Assembly (NCBI GenBank): GCA_030549335.1
Contig: CM060183.1
Span: 36,578,768 to 36,642,767 of the forward strand
DNA length: 64,000 nucleotides
Direction: 5' to 3'
Source: Pontederia crassipes
Taxonomy: Eukaryota > Streptophyta > Magnoliopsida > Commelinales > Pontederiaceae
The notes beneath the pieces were generated by a model, which worked only from the letters and a program-made list of their open reading frames with translations, searched no databases and had not been told where the DNA came from. Within the stretch, counting starts at the first letter, position 1. The number at the start of each line of letters is the position of its first letter. Both the position numbers and the translations under genes were made by a program. Shown here in pieces: positions 12,241-32,587 of the stretch.

Positions 12241-12770
12241 TGTCACGGGTCATTTTTCGCTCGATGACCCGTGCGGCGCCTAGACGTGCCCAACGTCTAG
12301 GCAAGTTCTTTTGAATGCTTTACGGAAGCTTGCTTTTGTCACTTTTCGATTGGCACAGTTTTTTGGACGCTCGATCTCGAGCGGCCGCTACTTCGGTGGA
12401 GGCGTTCGTAAATGAACGGGCACCTCGGCGGGACGCTCGATATCTTTGGAACGCTCTTTTGTGGATTGGCACCCCACACTTAAGGCACAATGCTAGATTT
12501 ATGGAAGCTTAAAATCTTTGTTGAGCAAATAGAAATGATTACAATATTTCAGGGGAGGACTAGCAGGTCTCCCCTACTATACTACCATTTCGGATGGTAG
12601 GTTTGCGACGTGTGGTGTGGAGGACCATCTCCGGGGGTGCACTTTTTTTTAGTGCAAATTACAAAACTACAACCACCACACTTAGAAAATAAACTAAGTA
12701 TAAAAGTGGGTTGAAAAGGAAAATACATTATAAGATAACTCGACGTGTCCGGGGAGAAGCCCCCGGGACA
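12241..12770 (-). repeat. 3' LTR of gypsy element
   Basis: Plus-strand ends are TGTCACGGG and CCCGGGACA, so on the coding strand it runs TGTCCCGGG...CCCGTGACA. It is alignable with 17340-17878 along its whole length, with scattered substitutions and a small deletion in this copy. Confidence 0.88.
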
Positions 12771-12780
12771 TTCTCCCCTA
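12771..12780 (-). promoter_or_regulatory. Polypurine tract
   Basis: The minus strand reads TAGGGGAGAA directly before the 3' LTR, the position from which plus-strand DNA synthesis is primed in LTR elements. Confidence 0.7.
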
Positions 12781-12781
12781 T

Positions 12782-13975
12782 TCAAGTCAGCGACGTCACT
12801 AGAGCTGCAGCTTGGAATTCTTCAATCTTCTGCTTGAACTGCCACAGGTCTTCGACTGTCTCCCAACTTGTGTCGACGTCCGGTCTTTCGCTCCATCGAA
12901 CAAGATACTCATTCTTTCGATTCTTCGTGCGGATGGCGAGCACTTCTTCAACTTGATCAGTAAACTGCTGACGGATGGCCGGCGGGGCGCGATCTCAAAC
13001 CACACGCCCGGGATCTTTAGTGTTTTCGATGAAAGGCTTGAGCAGGCTGACATAGAAGACGAGATGTTGCTGCATCTAAGACGGGAGCTCCAACTTGTAG
13101 GCCGCATTGCATACCTTCTTCAGGATCTTGAACGGGCCCTCGTAACGCATAACGAGACCCTTGTGCATATTATTCTCACTTAATCGCAGATGTTGGACTA
13201 GCTTCACAATGATCAAATCTCCGACTTCAAAGTTGACGTCCTGTCGGGCGGTATCCATCCACTTCTTCATGCGCTTCGATGCTTTGTGTAAACATGCTCT
13301 CGCCATATCGTTCTGCTCATGCCATTCCTTCGTCATGCGGTGAGCGGCGGGGACTTTGCCATCATAGGATGTGGCGACGGCCTTGGGCATCAGAGGTTGC
13401 TGCCCCATCACTATCTCGAAGGGATTCCGATTGGTCGACTCGCTCCGCTGCAAGTTGTAAGAAAATTGTGCGATGTCGAGTAGCTTCACCCAGTCCTTTT
13501 GATTGGCACTCACATAGTGCCACAAGTAGATCTCAAAGATATAATTCACCCTCTTAGTTTTGCCGTCGATTTGAGGATGAAGTGATGTCGAGAAATGCAG
13601 GTTGGAGCCCATCATATTGAACAGTTCCTTCCATAAGTTGCCAACGAATCGACCATCCCGATCGCTGACGATGCTTTGTGGTAGGCCCTAATACTTCACT
13701 ACATGCTTAATGAATAACTCCGCAGCTTCAGTAGCATGACAACTCACGGAGCTAGCGGTGAAGATGACATACTTAGAGAACCGATCGACGACCACCATGA
13801 TGGTACCTGCCCCTTCAGACTTAGGCAGGCCGATGATGAAGTCCATGGAAACATCCTTCCATGGACGCTCTGGAATAGGCAGGGGTTTCAGAAGTCCGTC
13901 GGGCGTTTGGTTGAGATTCTTGTCTTGCTGGCAAACAAGGCATGTCTTCACGAAAGCTTCAACATCATCATCCAT
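12782..13975 (-). pseudogene. Integrase with chromodomain (gypsy pol, C-terminal part)
   Basis: A zinc-binding C-x2-C end (CLVCQQDKN) is followed by the catalytic core (PWKDVSMDFIIGLP, SKYVIFTA, HPQIDGKTKRVN) and a C-terminal chromodomain (NEYLVRWSERPDVDTSWE). The frame is continuous down to a TGA at 12782-12784 apart from two TAG stops at 13688-13690 and 13076-13078. The first lies inside the catalytic core, so no active integrase is made from this copy. Chromodomains of this type direct insertion toward particular chromatin in related elements. Confidence 0.85.
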
Positions 13976-14399
13976 CCTTTGTCAGAAATAGTTGTCTTCG
14001 ATGAGTGCCAAAGTGCGGCGGAGGCCCGGATGTCCCGTCCACTTGGAGTCATGGCACTCCTACATGATAGTACGTCGCAAGTTGTCAAACAGAGAAACGT
14101 AGATGCGACGTTCCTTGGTGAAGATCAGCCCATCTTCCACCCAAAAGCGGCATGTCTTTCCCTCCTTTGCTTGCTCTAATAGGTTCTTTGCTGTGGGATC
14201 CGACTCTAGTCCCTTCTTGATCCTTTGAATCACGTCGGTCTGAGATGAGCTCATGGCCGCCAATTTCGGCTGAGGGCGTCGACAACGTCATTCGTCTTGC
14301 CAAGCTTGTAGTCGAACTCCGCCATAAAATCTTGTCATCTTCCTTGCTTCGGCAAGAGCTTATTCTGCGTCTCGAAGTAACTTGTAGTGACATTGTCCG

Positions 14400-16111
14400 T
14401 CTTGATATGGAATCACGAACCGAGAAGATAGTGCCGCTATGTTCTAAGGCGATGAATCATCGCGGTCATCTTCTTCTCCTGAACGGCATAGCGCCGCTTC
14501 GTGTCGTTGAGTTTTTGACTCTCGAACGCTACGGGATGCCCCTCCTGCATAAGAACTCCTCGAATGGCATAGTCAGAAGCATCTGTCTGTACCTCGTAGG
14601 GCTTAGTGTGGTCTGACAGGACGAGCACCGATTCCTCCGTCATGGCTCTCTTGAGGGTGTCGAACGCCTTCACATTCTTCCAGAGGAGATCCGTCAAAGA
14701 GGTCGTCACAAGTGAATACCCCTTGACGAACCTCCTATAGTAGTTTGTTAGGTCAAGAAACGAACGTATGTTGGGAATCCGTCGGGGCGGCTCCCACTCT
14801 ATGATGACCCGAATTTTCGCGCCATCCATCTTCAACTTGTCACATCCGACATGTCCCAAGAAGTGCACTTTCGATTGGGCGAAGGCACACTTCTTCCGCT
14901 TGACGTAGAGCTCATTCTGTCAGAACACCTCGAATACTTGTCGAATGTGCTCGATATGTTCCTCCATGGTACGACTGTAGATCATGATGTCGTCGATGTA
15001 TACAACCACGAACCTATCAAGGAATGGTTGCAATACCTTGTTCATGAGAGTGCAGAAGGTCGCTGGGCGTTGGTGAGGCGAAAGGCATTATAAGGAATTT
15101 GTAGGAGCCGTATCTTGTGACGCACGCCATTTTCTGCACGTCCTCCTCTACAATTCGGACTTGCCAATAGCCCAAACGAAGATCCAACTTGGTAAATCAT
15201 CTTGCACCGCCAAGTTGGTCGAACAAGTCCGTCACTAGAGGGATGTGGTACTTGTTCTTCACCGTAAGCTTGTTGAGCGTCCGGTAGTCGATGCACATCC
15301 GGAGGGAACCATCATGCTTCTTCTGAAAAAGTACCAGGGCGCCATATGGAGACTTCGAAGGCCGAACGTATCATGCATCCAATAGTTCGGTGAGTTACTT
15401 ACGGAGTTCTGCGAGTTCCGGAGGAGCTAGCTGATAAGGGACTCCACGAGGGGGCTTCAATTCTGAGACCAAGTCGATGACATGGTCCACTTCATGCTTC
15501 GGAGGCAACCGCTTTGGGAGCTCCGGGGACATGACGTCCACAAAGTTCTCAAGAGTTTCAAGGACTTTGGGAGGTGTTTGAGTTGAGGGCCTCGGATCTT
15601 CCAATATGACGGTCGTTAGGAAGATGTGCTCCTGTTTGCACAACCCCTTCGCCACTTGCATGACGGAGAGGGTCTTCTGTTTGAGATCACCTCCCGACCT
15701 CACAGGAACGTTGTAGGGTCCCTTGGGGTCGAAAATGACCATTGAGTTGGTGAGCGGGATGACACATGCGGCAATGTGTTGCAGAAAAGAGATGCCCGCC
15801 ACCACTTCGTAGTCGTCCACCGGTGTCACCGTCACGTCGAAGCTTCCCGACCATTTGCCGATGCGAACCTTCACTCTTAGAGAAATTCCTGTAGTCGATA
15901 TAGACTTCGCGTTCACTGTCTTGAACGTGACATTAGTCTTCTGTAATGGCAGCTTCAGCTTCTTGACGGTCACTTCTGACACGAACAACTCTGATGCTCC
16001 CGTGTCAATGAGAGCGTTGAATACTTGCCTGTTCAGCTCGATATCCGCATAAAGTCGATCGGCCGATGAAGGACCCTTCGAGGCGTTGATGGCGCTGAGG
16101 ACGTGCATCAA
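14400..16111 (-). pseudogene. Protease, reverse transcriptase and RNase H (gypsy pol, middle part)
   Basis: An aspartic protease motif (ALIDTGASELFVS) lies near 16000. Reverse transcriptase follows: the conserved [10 protein letters not shown] block near 15280 and a YIDD active-site box near 14990. The RNase H start is seen in VQTDASDYAIRGVLMQEG near 14600. Stops and frameshifts separate these blocks (for example the stop at 15395 and frame changes around 15040 and 14437), so the region is a broken polymerase gene. Confidence 0.85.
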
Positions 16112-16149
16112 ACTGAGACACGCCTCCTCCTTCTCATTCTCGTCGAGGC

Positions 16150-17302
16150 AATAGATGGCATTGACCGTCGCTTTTTGCGGACAATCGCTTGTCCAATGTG
16201 GACCCTTGCAAATGTAGCAAGGCTTCGGCGGCTTTCCGTCCCCCTTGAAACGGTCATTGTTGGACTTCCTGTCTTGGTATTCCTTTTCTTTTTCCTGATA
16301 GTGCGGTTTACCTCATTGCGACTTTGGCTTCTCTCTCCTACCATGGTCCTTGCCCGAGGGCTTTGGTGGTGGAGCGCTCGTCTTGACATACTCCACGAGC
16401 GACTCAGCAGCAACGACTAGCGAGTAGAGGTTGGGGCAATCTGGTCGCTCCAACTCCGTCCTAGCTCATGACTTCAAACCTTTCACAAAAACCGTCAACA
16501 ACGTGTCTTCGTCCACCTAGGAGTTTTGTAGGCGGAGCTCGATGAACTCTTTCACGTACTCCTTCAACGTGTCATTCTGACAAATGTTGAACAACGCAAT
16601 ATTGACCTCCAATCCCAATTTGACGGGGTGGAAGTAATTCGTCAGCTGCCTCTTGAAGTCGTCCCACTTCTCAATGGGCTCGACGTTGCCACGTTCCACG
16701 TCGTCGCAATGGCACAGCCACTCTCGTCGCATCTTGCAAGTAGAATGATGCAGTCTTCGCCATCCTCGCTTCGGACGTCACGTCCAAGGCCTCCATATAC
16801 CTTCGGACGTTCCACAGGAAGTCACTGATCTCCTTTATCGACCATTCGCCTTTGTAGGGTCGCAGCTTCGGCACATCAATTCTTGTCTCATGCGGGGCGG
16901 ACGTCTCGGGATGCCGCTCATCTCCATAGCGTCGCTTGAGTTCTTTCCGCGTGGTCTTAAACTCTTGCTCCATCTCGAACCGCATGTTTGAGAGACTATT
17001 ATCCAAGGTCTCTGCATGTCCATGATCGTCGCCTTCATGGACTCCAGCCGCGTATACAACGACGCCATCTCGTCCCGCACCATTGCGAGATCCACAGTCT
17101 TCTCAAACTCTCGCTCATGCGTTGCGAGTTGGTCTTGCATCTCACCCACGTCCAATTGGAATTGGCCGAGGCGTTGCTCGAAGGCGGACAAGGCGTTCTT
17201 CGAGCGGGCGTGCCCTCGCTCGGGGCGGCCGTTCTCCGGTGCGACGGGTTCATTTGTCATCACCGAATTCAACGTCATTTCTCCTTGATCGTCGAACGTC
17301 AA
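16150..17302 (-). pseudogene. gag (gypsy), frameshifted
   Basis: The N-terminal part contains a predicted coiled-coil-like stretch rich in Glu, Leu and Arg, then the retrotransposon gag core (WDDFKRQLTNYFHP near 16650) and a zinc knuckle CYICKGPHWTSDC near 16200. The frame changes near 17010 and 16700, and a stop lies near 16517. The product in an intact relative would be the capsid and nucleocapsid protein. Confidence 0.8.
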
Positions 17303-17324
17303 CTTGAGCGGTCCCAGAAACGTT

Positions 17325-17336
17325 GCTCTGATACCA
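17325..17336 (-). promoter_or_regulatory. Primer-binding site for initiator tRNA-Met
   Basis: The minus strand reads TGGTATCAGAGC three bases inside the 5' LTR. This matches the 3' end complement of plant initiator methionine tRNA, the usual primer of gypsy and copia elements. Confidence 0.85.
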
Positions 17337-17339
17337 ACT

Positions 17340-17878
17340 TGTCACGGGGTCATTTTTCGCTCGATGACCCGTGCGACGCCTAGACGTGCCCAACGTCTAG
17401 GCAAGCTCTTTTGAATACTTTGCGGAAGCTTGCTCTTATCACTTTTCGATTGTCACAGTTTTCGGGACGCTCGGTACCGAGCGGCCGCTTCTTCGGTGGA
17501 GGCGTTCGTAAATGAACGAGCACCTCGGCGGGACGCTCGATATCTTTGAGACGCTTTGGGACGCTCTTTTATGGGTTGACACTTTACGCTTGAGGCACAA
17601 TGTTAGATTTAGGGAAGCTTAAAATATTTGTTGAATAAATAAAAATAATTATAACGCTTCGGAGGAGGATTAGTGAGTCTCCCCTACTATACCATCGTTT
17701 CGGGTGGTAGGTTTGCAACGTGAGGTGTGGAGGATCATATCCGGGGGTGCACTTTTCTGAATGCAAATTACAAAACGTTACCATCACACTTAAAAAATAA
17801 ACTAAATATAAAAATGAGTTGAAAAGAAAAATACATAATAAGATAACTCGACGTGCCCAAGGAAGAAGCCCCGGGACA
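17340..17878 (-). repeat. 5' LTR of gypsy element
   Basis: It runs from TGTCACGGGG to CCGGGACA on the plus strand and pairs with 12241-12770. As the 5' LTR of a minus-strand element its promoter would fire leftward, away from the PP2A gene that begins 432 bp to the right. Confidence 0.88.
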
Positions 17879-18310
17879 CTAGCATCCAATCTAGGATAGT
17901 TGGTTATCAATAAACAATTTGTTATTTAAGGATTAATCTTCACCTTCCCAATGTAATACACCCGGTACGCTCACCCCGCTGATACGGTCGTCTGCGTCAT
18001 AACCGTCATTTGATTGGTTCCATTCCCGATGTCTTATGCGTGTATGAGCGAGTGCAAACTACGGTCTCACACGTCAAAACAAATAAGAAAAAATAAAAAA
18101 AAAGAGAAGAATAAAAGGGAGAGGCAAAACGAAAGCATCGGGGCCATTTCGTCGTCCTCCTCTTACTGCTCTTTTCGAAACCCTAAGCCCAAGTCCCCCC
18201 TCCGATGTGTCGATCCCCCTAATTCCTCCCCCTTCCCGGCCTCCCGCCGCGGTCTCCTTTGCGTGGCTCCGGCGGATCCCGTCTGTTCCGATCGGTCGCC
18301 GCCGGAGAAG
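17879..18310 (+). promoter_or_regulatory. PP2A upstream region and 5' leader
   Basis: Only 432 bp separate the gypsy LTR from the PP2A start codon. The last 170 bases are pyrimidine- and GC-rich and include an aaaccctaag motif near 18178, common in leaders of plant housekeeping genes. No clear TATA box is visible, so the transcription start is not fixed. Confidence 0.5.
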
Positions 18311-26175
<7,865 letters not shown>

Positions 26176-27231
26176 CTGTCAAGGACACTTTCTGCCTGTG
26201 TTTGTGTAGATGTGTGGTACAAATGAGTTGTAATTGTAGAGGTCAGCATTGTTCATTTGTTATGAAGTGTCAAGCTAGATGATGCTGCTTTCTGAAGGTT
26301 ATTACGTTGGACCTCAATTGCGAGCTAACATATTCAGAAAGAAAGATGAAGCATAAATAGTGAACATAAGAAAGAGATGCCCTTGTTTTATACGGATTAT
26401 CCCGTCTAAACCGGAAGCGTAAAATGGTTGCCTGAGGTCATGTGCTTATAAGCTTCCGGTGCGCTGTTGGTGTATCTTGTTTCATAAGACTACTCTCTGG
26501 AACTTTGAAATAGATCTACCCAATTTTCCCTGTTCTTGACATGTGCTTATAAGCTTCCTTTGTAATTTTTTTTTTAATTCTTCTATACAGAGGGGACTTA
26601 CGAGTTGAGATGTTTAGTTAGTCCGTTATATTGTAATGTATTCCTGTTTGTTTTGCCACGCAAATTCAGGTGGAAGTTGGGTGCTGCGTCATTGGTTGTT
26701 GTTTGGGCTATATCTGATTATTTGGTGTGAGTTTGATTCCACAGAACGTAAATTTTATAATAGTTACTTTCCAAGTATTTTTGTAAAATGCAAGGTTTTG
26801 TGTACTTCAGCAGCCAGCATAGATAGGTAATATGGCCGGTTCCAAGAGGTTGGGAATTTTGATCCTAAATATTTGACGACTTAAAACCTTTGGTCTTTTT
26901 TCCTTTCGGTGTAAGAGTAATAAATTTTATATGCAACAAATACTTAGTTATTTGACGAATTGAAAACAACTGTTTATAATGCATAGTATTTGTTTTGTAC
27001 GTTTTGAAATTATATTTTGTTATTCTTATTATATTTATTCATTACCAATTGAGGTTTTATATAATGTTCAGGCACAAATATAAATTATAAGTTTGCAATA
27101 TCAATAATGATTCGATATGCTCGGAATACGAGTAGACTATTACATAGTAATATGATAATTAACAACATAAAATTTTGGATAAAAGCTGCGTCTTCGAGTA
27201 CTCCATTCTGCAGCGGGCGTCAGTCCTGAAC
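26176..27231. other. Spacer between convergent PP2A and RIQ-type genes
   Basis: It contains the 3' untranslated regions of both genes, which face each other. The PP2A side is AT-rich. No further exon is recognisable. Possible PP2A polyadenylation regions are too numerous to choose between. Confidence 0.6.
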
Positions 27232-27939
27232 TCAATCAGATTCCTGCAGCCCGCTAAGTAGCACAGAGCCTACGAAGAGCCCGGTGGCGCCGACACCGAA
27301 CACGGCGGCGATGACGGCCTGCGCCGCCACGAGCGCCGCGGAGTCGTCCGGCACGAGCACGATGGTGCCGATGGCGGCGAGGAGCAGAGGGAGCGACACG
27401 GAGGCGAGGACCGAAGGGGAGAAACCCGCCGCCCGCTCGAGGAGGCTCAAGAGGCCGAGGTCCTCCGCCTTGGACAGTAACCCGAGCTTCTCGATGGAGG
27501 AGAGCGTGAAGCCCAGCTCCTCGGCCTTAGAGAGGAGCCCCGCCTTCTCCACGCCGGAGAGCACCTTGCGCGTCTCGAGCTTCTTCACAACGTCCACCGG
27601 CACCTCCTCGCTGCCCTCGGCGAAGAGACCCGCGCCGTACCACTGTTTCTTCCAGCTCTCGTCGTACCGGTTCACCTGAGCACCTCGCGAGCCACGAAGC
27701 GAATTGTTTCAGAGAATGGGACAAAGACCACAACAGAACAGAGCAACCGATGGAGTCTATCGAAGAGCTGGGACCAAGAAAGATACCTTCTTTTTTGGAG
27801 CCATGGCGTAGACTTTGAAGGCTCTGCTTCTCCTGGAGGAGGAGACGTGAGGACTGGGGTGCAGGGAAGGCGAAGAAGTAGACTGCGAAGAAGAACAGCA
27901 GATCGACGCGACCGTTGACGCCGCCGCCGTCGCCGCCAT
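27232..27939 (-). CDS. Chloroplast thylakoid RIQ-type protein (DUF1118)
   Basis: Two exons, 27939-27787 and 27675-27232, join in frame to 198 residues. Residues 1 to about 45 are Ala/Ser-rich with few acidic residues, as in a chloroplast transit peptide. A soluble middle follows with a repeated pattern (VEKAGLLSKAEELG, IEKLGLLSKAEDLG), then two hydrophobic segments of about 20 residues near the C terminus (about 139-160 and 165-192). This order matches the DUF1118 family that includes Arabidopsis RIQ1 and RIQ2, grana proteins that affect light-harvesting complex organisation and non-photochemical quenching. I recognise the family and infer the function. I chose the ATG at 27939 because the transit-like sequence begins there. 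An in-frame ATG at 27987 would add 16 residues. A 98-bp CT/GA repeat lies about 320 bp upstream. Confidence 0.85.
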
Positions 27940-28250
27940 CGTCCCTTTAGGGATCGACTTATTGGCTTCTGGTTTCAGTACTAACACTAACAGAACAGAT
28001 CGAGGGGTTCTTTTTTTCCTTTCTACTTGGGGAACTCGAGAGGTGGGAGAGAGAGGATGTGAAGTGGAGAAGATTTTAGTGGCTCTGCTCTGCTTGCCTT
28101 TGTTTAATGTTTGTTTCTCTGGTCGTGATTCGTCTCATTTCTACGAACACTTGCGTGCGCGACGTGCGTCGCGCTGCTGAAGAGGAAGCAAATGGTAATC
28201 CAAGACGGGCCAATAGGAGCGGTTTATGCTTTATCAACAACCACACCACC

Positions 28251-28757
<507 letters not shown>

Positions 28758-29286
28758 AGGGTTATTTTCATAAACTTCTCCTAAATTATCATGATTTTCT
28801 GCATTTAAGTTCAAATTGCTGAGTTTTTTTTAATCCCTAAAAGTTATTATAATTTTTCTACTTTAGTCCTTCCGTCTATTTCTGTCATGATTTTCGTTAC
28901 TTTTGATTTTTTTCATTTATGAAAAGACTAAATTGCCCCTCCCTCCATAACACATCAAATAATAAATATAAAAAAGAGAAAAAGAAAAAAAAATGGGGGA
29001 AGGTAATTTAATCTTTTCATAATTGATAAATTTTTTATTTATTCAGCGATTTTATTTTTTTATATTTATTATTTCATAATTTTCTAGAGGGATGGATAAT
29101 TTAATGTTTTCATAAATGAGAAAAAAGTAAAAGTAATGGGTAAATATAATAGAACTAGACAGAAGGACTAAAGTAGAAATCGCGATAATTTATGAGAGAT
29201 TTAAAGATAGAGAAAAATAAGTTTGTAATTTGATATTAGATGCGAAAAATCGCGATAATTTATGAGAGGTTTATGAAAATAATCCT
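28758..29286. mobile_element. Inverted-repeat element (MITE), about 530 bp
   Basis: The left end ggttattttcataaacttct and the inverted right end ggattattttcataaacctc match, and pairing continues inward through aaattatc.tgattttctgca. A further inverted pair lies inside (ctactttagtccttccgtct against agacagaaggactaaagtag). The element is non-coding. A degenerate relative of one end is visible near 38530-38610 (gacgcgaaaaa...aagaaaataatcct). I could not fix a target duplication, so the superfamily is unknown. Confidence 0.6.
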
Positions 29287-29629
29287 TGTATAAATAGGCC
29301 AGTGAAAAATAAAAATAAAATAATGTGAGAGAGAAGAGAGAGGAAAGAGAGAGTGTGTGTGACAAGAGCGAAGAGAGCTGTGAGACTCACAAATAAAAAA
29401 GCACAAAATTTTTTCTGACAAGTGGAGTAGATTCTGTAATTGAAAATTTTGGATGCTAACAATTTTATTCCCATACAAAATTATAATAATTCCACACTTT
29501 ATTTCTATTTCTTACTCCAACTACGACAAGAACATATTGCTCTCTTTGTATATTATTAATGAACATAAAATTTTTAGATTTAACATTCTCTTATTTTATT
29601 TTTTCTCACCTAAACACAAGATAAGAGAT

Positions 29630-30030
29630 ACAACCCCTGTCCCACCCAGGCCCTGCCTCCGAACTCGACCTCGATCTTCGGGGCGAGGTTAATTTTACCC
29701 CGCCCTTATCCCCGAGGTCTCCGTAAGGGAAACCGAAAATCCCATTATATTATTTTTAAATAACTAATAATTATAAAATATTTAATTTTTTAAATAATAA
29801 AGTAATAGATAATGTATATTAAAATATTGTAATGTGACTAATTAAAGTAATACAATATAATACTTGTTTTAAAAAAAAATAAAAATAAAAATAATAATAA
29901 TAATAATAATTATTATTTTGAAAATCGAAATCCTAGGGGCGAGCAAGTGTCCCTAACCTGATCCCCAAAGTGAGTCCCAGGGCCACTTTTGGCCTTGCGC
30001 CTACCCCGTCGGGTTAAAAATCTCTATGAA
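29630..30030. repeat. Possible non-autonomous DNA element with GC-rich ends
   Basis: GC-rich ends (cccacccaggccctgcctcc...ccccgaggtctccg on the left, cctaggggcgagcaagtgtc...cctaccccgtcgggtt on the right) flank an AT-rich centre containing an AAT repeat. The structure resembles small high-copy plant elements, but the terminal repeats are not clear enough to define it. Confidence 0.3.
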
Positions 30031-32587
30031 TGTGATCCTCGGAGATTCAACGCGGGGAATATTTCCATACTTAGCCTTTCTAGATCGTGATCGAACGAGT
30101 AAAAAATTGGGTAAAAATTAAGCTTTCGATCACACTTGTGAAATTAAGTTTCATGACTGTGACAAAGCTGTCATGATCACGACAAGCTGGGTACAACCAT
30201 GGCTGAATGATACCAAAGTGGCAAAATCGATCTTTCTGTCATGGTTGTGATTTGATGTTTCATGATCATAGGTGTTGTCATGGACGTGAACAATATGTCA
30301 TGACCGTGACAAATGAATGATGATGTATTTGACGTATTAAACTTATTTTCTGAAATATAAAGTTTATATGTTGACGATTGTTGATTGTGTATCACACCTA
30401 AATACACGAAATCTTGTACAACTGTAATCTAGGTTAAACTTTGAAAAATGGGTGACACAATGATGATTGTTGTTTGTTAAAAGATAACATATTCAGTTGA
30501 AGAATATTATTTATGTCGCCCCTTAAAGTAAAGTTTTGAAATAAAATTCTTTTACCTTGTGTGTATGCATTTCCTTCAACAATAATTATTCTCATGCCAA
30601 TAAGTGTGAGCAAAATGAGCATTGTTTTTCTAAGGCCTAGCTACCTTAGGTAAGGGGCAGTGTTTTGATTTTTCAATTAAGTTAAGATCAAAATGTCATA
30701 AGATAAAGTATGAGAAAATTAAAGTTAATCTACAAAGTGTCATATGATAAATAACGAAACTTAAGATGATGGCCACAAAAGTGAAGTCCAAAGTTTATAA
30801 AGCAATTATGAGAAAAAAAGGTGAGGGTGATGAAGGCCATGTATGATAGTTGCAAGTCACTTTTATATGTCTATGTAGTATGTATGATGAATGATGATGT
30901 ATGTCCATGCCACATGTATGATTATGAAGAAAATGTAAGTTTGTGCTCATGTTATTCATGATGATGCATGATGAAAAGTTATATTATGATATGATTGAGC
31001 AAAAGCTCATATATATGTTAACTACATGTCACACATGCATTTTACTTTTTAAGAATGTAATAATAATAAATCATGTATCTTGTTTAGGATCATAGCATGT
31101 ATTAATCTTTACATAATCTAACTAAAATATTTTGCACCTTGAATTCACGTAGGTAACAGGGTTAAGGATGAATGACGAGTCAACTCATGACAACATGATT
31201 GCACATGGGATAATTATGAACGAAGTTATGATGTAATAATTGAATCTATTATTTTATTTATGTTAGATATATTTTTATGAACAATTGATGTTAGTTTATG
31301 ACTTATGTTAATCATTTTTGCTTAATTAGCATGATATTATAGTTTAATTAGTTTAATGAAGTTTTTCGTTGGAATTATGTTTAAATGCTATTCAAATTCT
31401 TCGTGGCATGAATAATTATTATGATTATATAATCGCACTGAACTTAGGATAGATTTTTGGAGTATTATGATTAAAATAAAAATAAAAATTTAGTGTAATT
31501 GTTTGTATAATAATTTTGTTAGAACTTGGATGATAGTAGATTTATATTTTTATTCAATCACTCCTAATACTATAATAATAGCCAGTGTAATACTATGATT
31601 ATCCAAAAGTTAAAATAAATTATTATTTTATATAAATTGAAAGAGTAAAAAAAAATGAAATCCACTGTCAAATATCTTTCCCAAAAATGTTAGAAGGATA
31701 TGAGAAGTAAGAAGCGGACGGTCAATGGGAATCATATTATTGTTTTTATATCTTTCATCATCATCATCATCATCTTGGAACTGTTGTTGGCAGCAAAAGG
31801 CCAAAAAGGGGGAGATGGATGTGGAATTCAACCAAATGCGTATCTGTGCATCGCCGGCTTCCTCTCGCCTTCCGAAAATTCCTAGGGGCCACCATCAAAG
31901 TAAACATGTCGCCCATTTTTAGTGGCCTGCAGAATTAATATACTCCCTTAGGAATATTTAGGCAGCTGCTCTCATGTCATCTCCTTTTTTTTATTATTTT
32001 TTACAAGACTGTTATTATTTTGACTTCATTGGTTCAACTGGTTAAAGTTTCTTATCTTAAAGTTCTCCATTTTATTCAAAAAGTTATCCAATTATATCTG
32101 GATATCACAAGATCGAGCTGTGGAGCTTCCTGCCTAGTAGGCTTCACACACAAAGTCACAAACACACACAAAAGGGCAAAAAAGAAGTTTAGATAGAATG
32201 AAATTTATTTTTACGAACAGACACCATGAAGTATAAGAGAAAATTAAAGGGAATTAGATCGTTCGTTCATGAAGAATAAGTATACGTTGAAGTGTAAACT
32301 TCTGCAACGGAAATAAAATCGCATCAACTAATCAATTCAAAAAAAAAAAAAAAATCTAGATTACTCCTCACGTCTATATTAATATCAAAACATGAACTCC
32401 TACACAACTTCACTTATCATTGCTGAGAGCCAAGCAACTTAACATTCATTGTACAATTAGATACCTACAGCTTTACTTGTTGCATACACACAGTACTTGG
32501 TCTCCGGTCAGAGAGAGAGAGAGATGAACCATGGTGAAGTAGAGTATTGCTCCCCACAACTACTGCAGCAAAACTACTTCGACCGGG
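30031..32587. other. Intergenic DNA, nothing coding recognised
   Basis: Several short imperfect repeats of tcatgaccgtgac type occur around 30140-30320, and atgatgatg-rich sequence around 30870-31000. These may be part of an old LTR. No credible exon is present. The last part downstream of the WRKY stop should hold its 3' untranslated region. Confidence 0.5.

Larger units (their letters stand above)
12241..17878 (-). mobile_element. Ty3/gypsy chromovirus, full-length but mutated
   Basis: This 5638-bp element reads on the minus strand: 5' LTR at 17340-17878, primer site, gag, protease, reverse transcriptase, RNase H, integrase, chromodomain, polypurine tract, 3' LTR at 12241-12770. A chromodomain at the end of integrase places it among chromoviruses. 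CTAG on both outer sides (12237-12240, 17879-17882) is the apparent 4-bp target duplication. Frameshifts break gag and the polymerase region, and two in-frame stops interrupt integrase, so it cannot encode a complete polyprotein. The LTRs differ at many sites and by several bases in length (530 against 539), so the insertion is not recent. Confidence 0.9.
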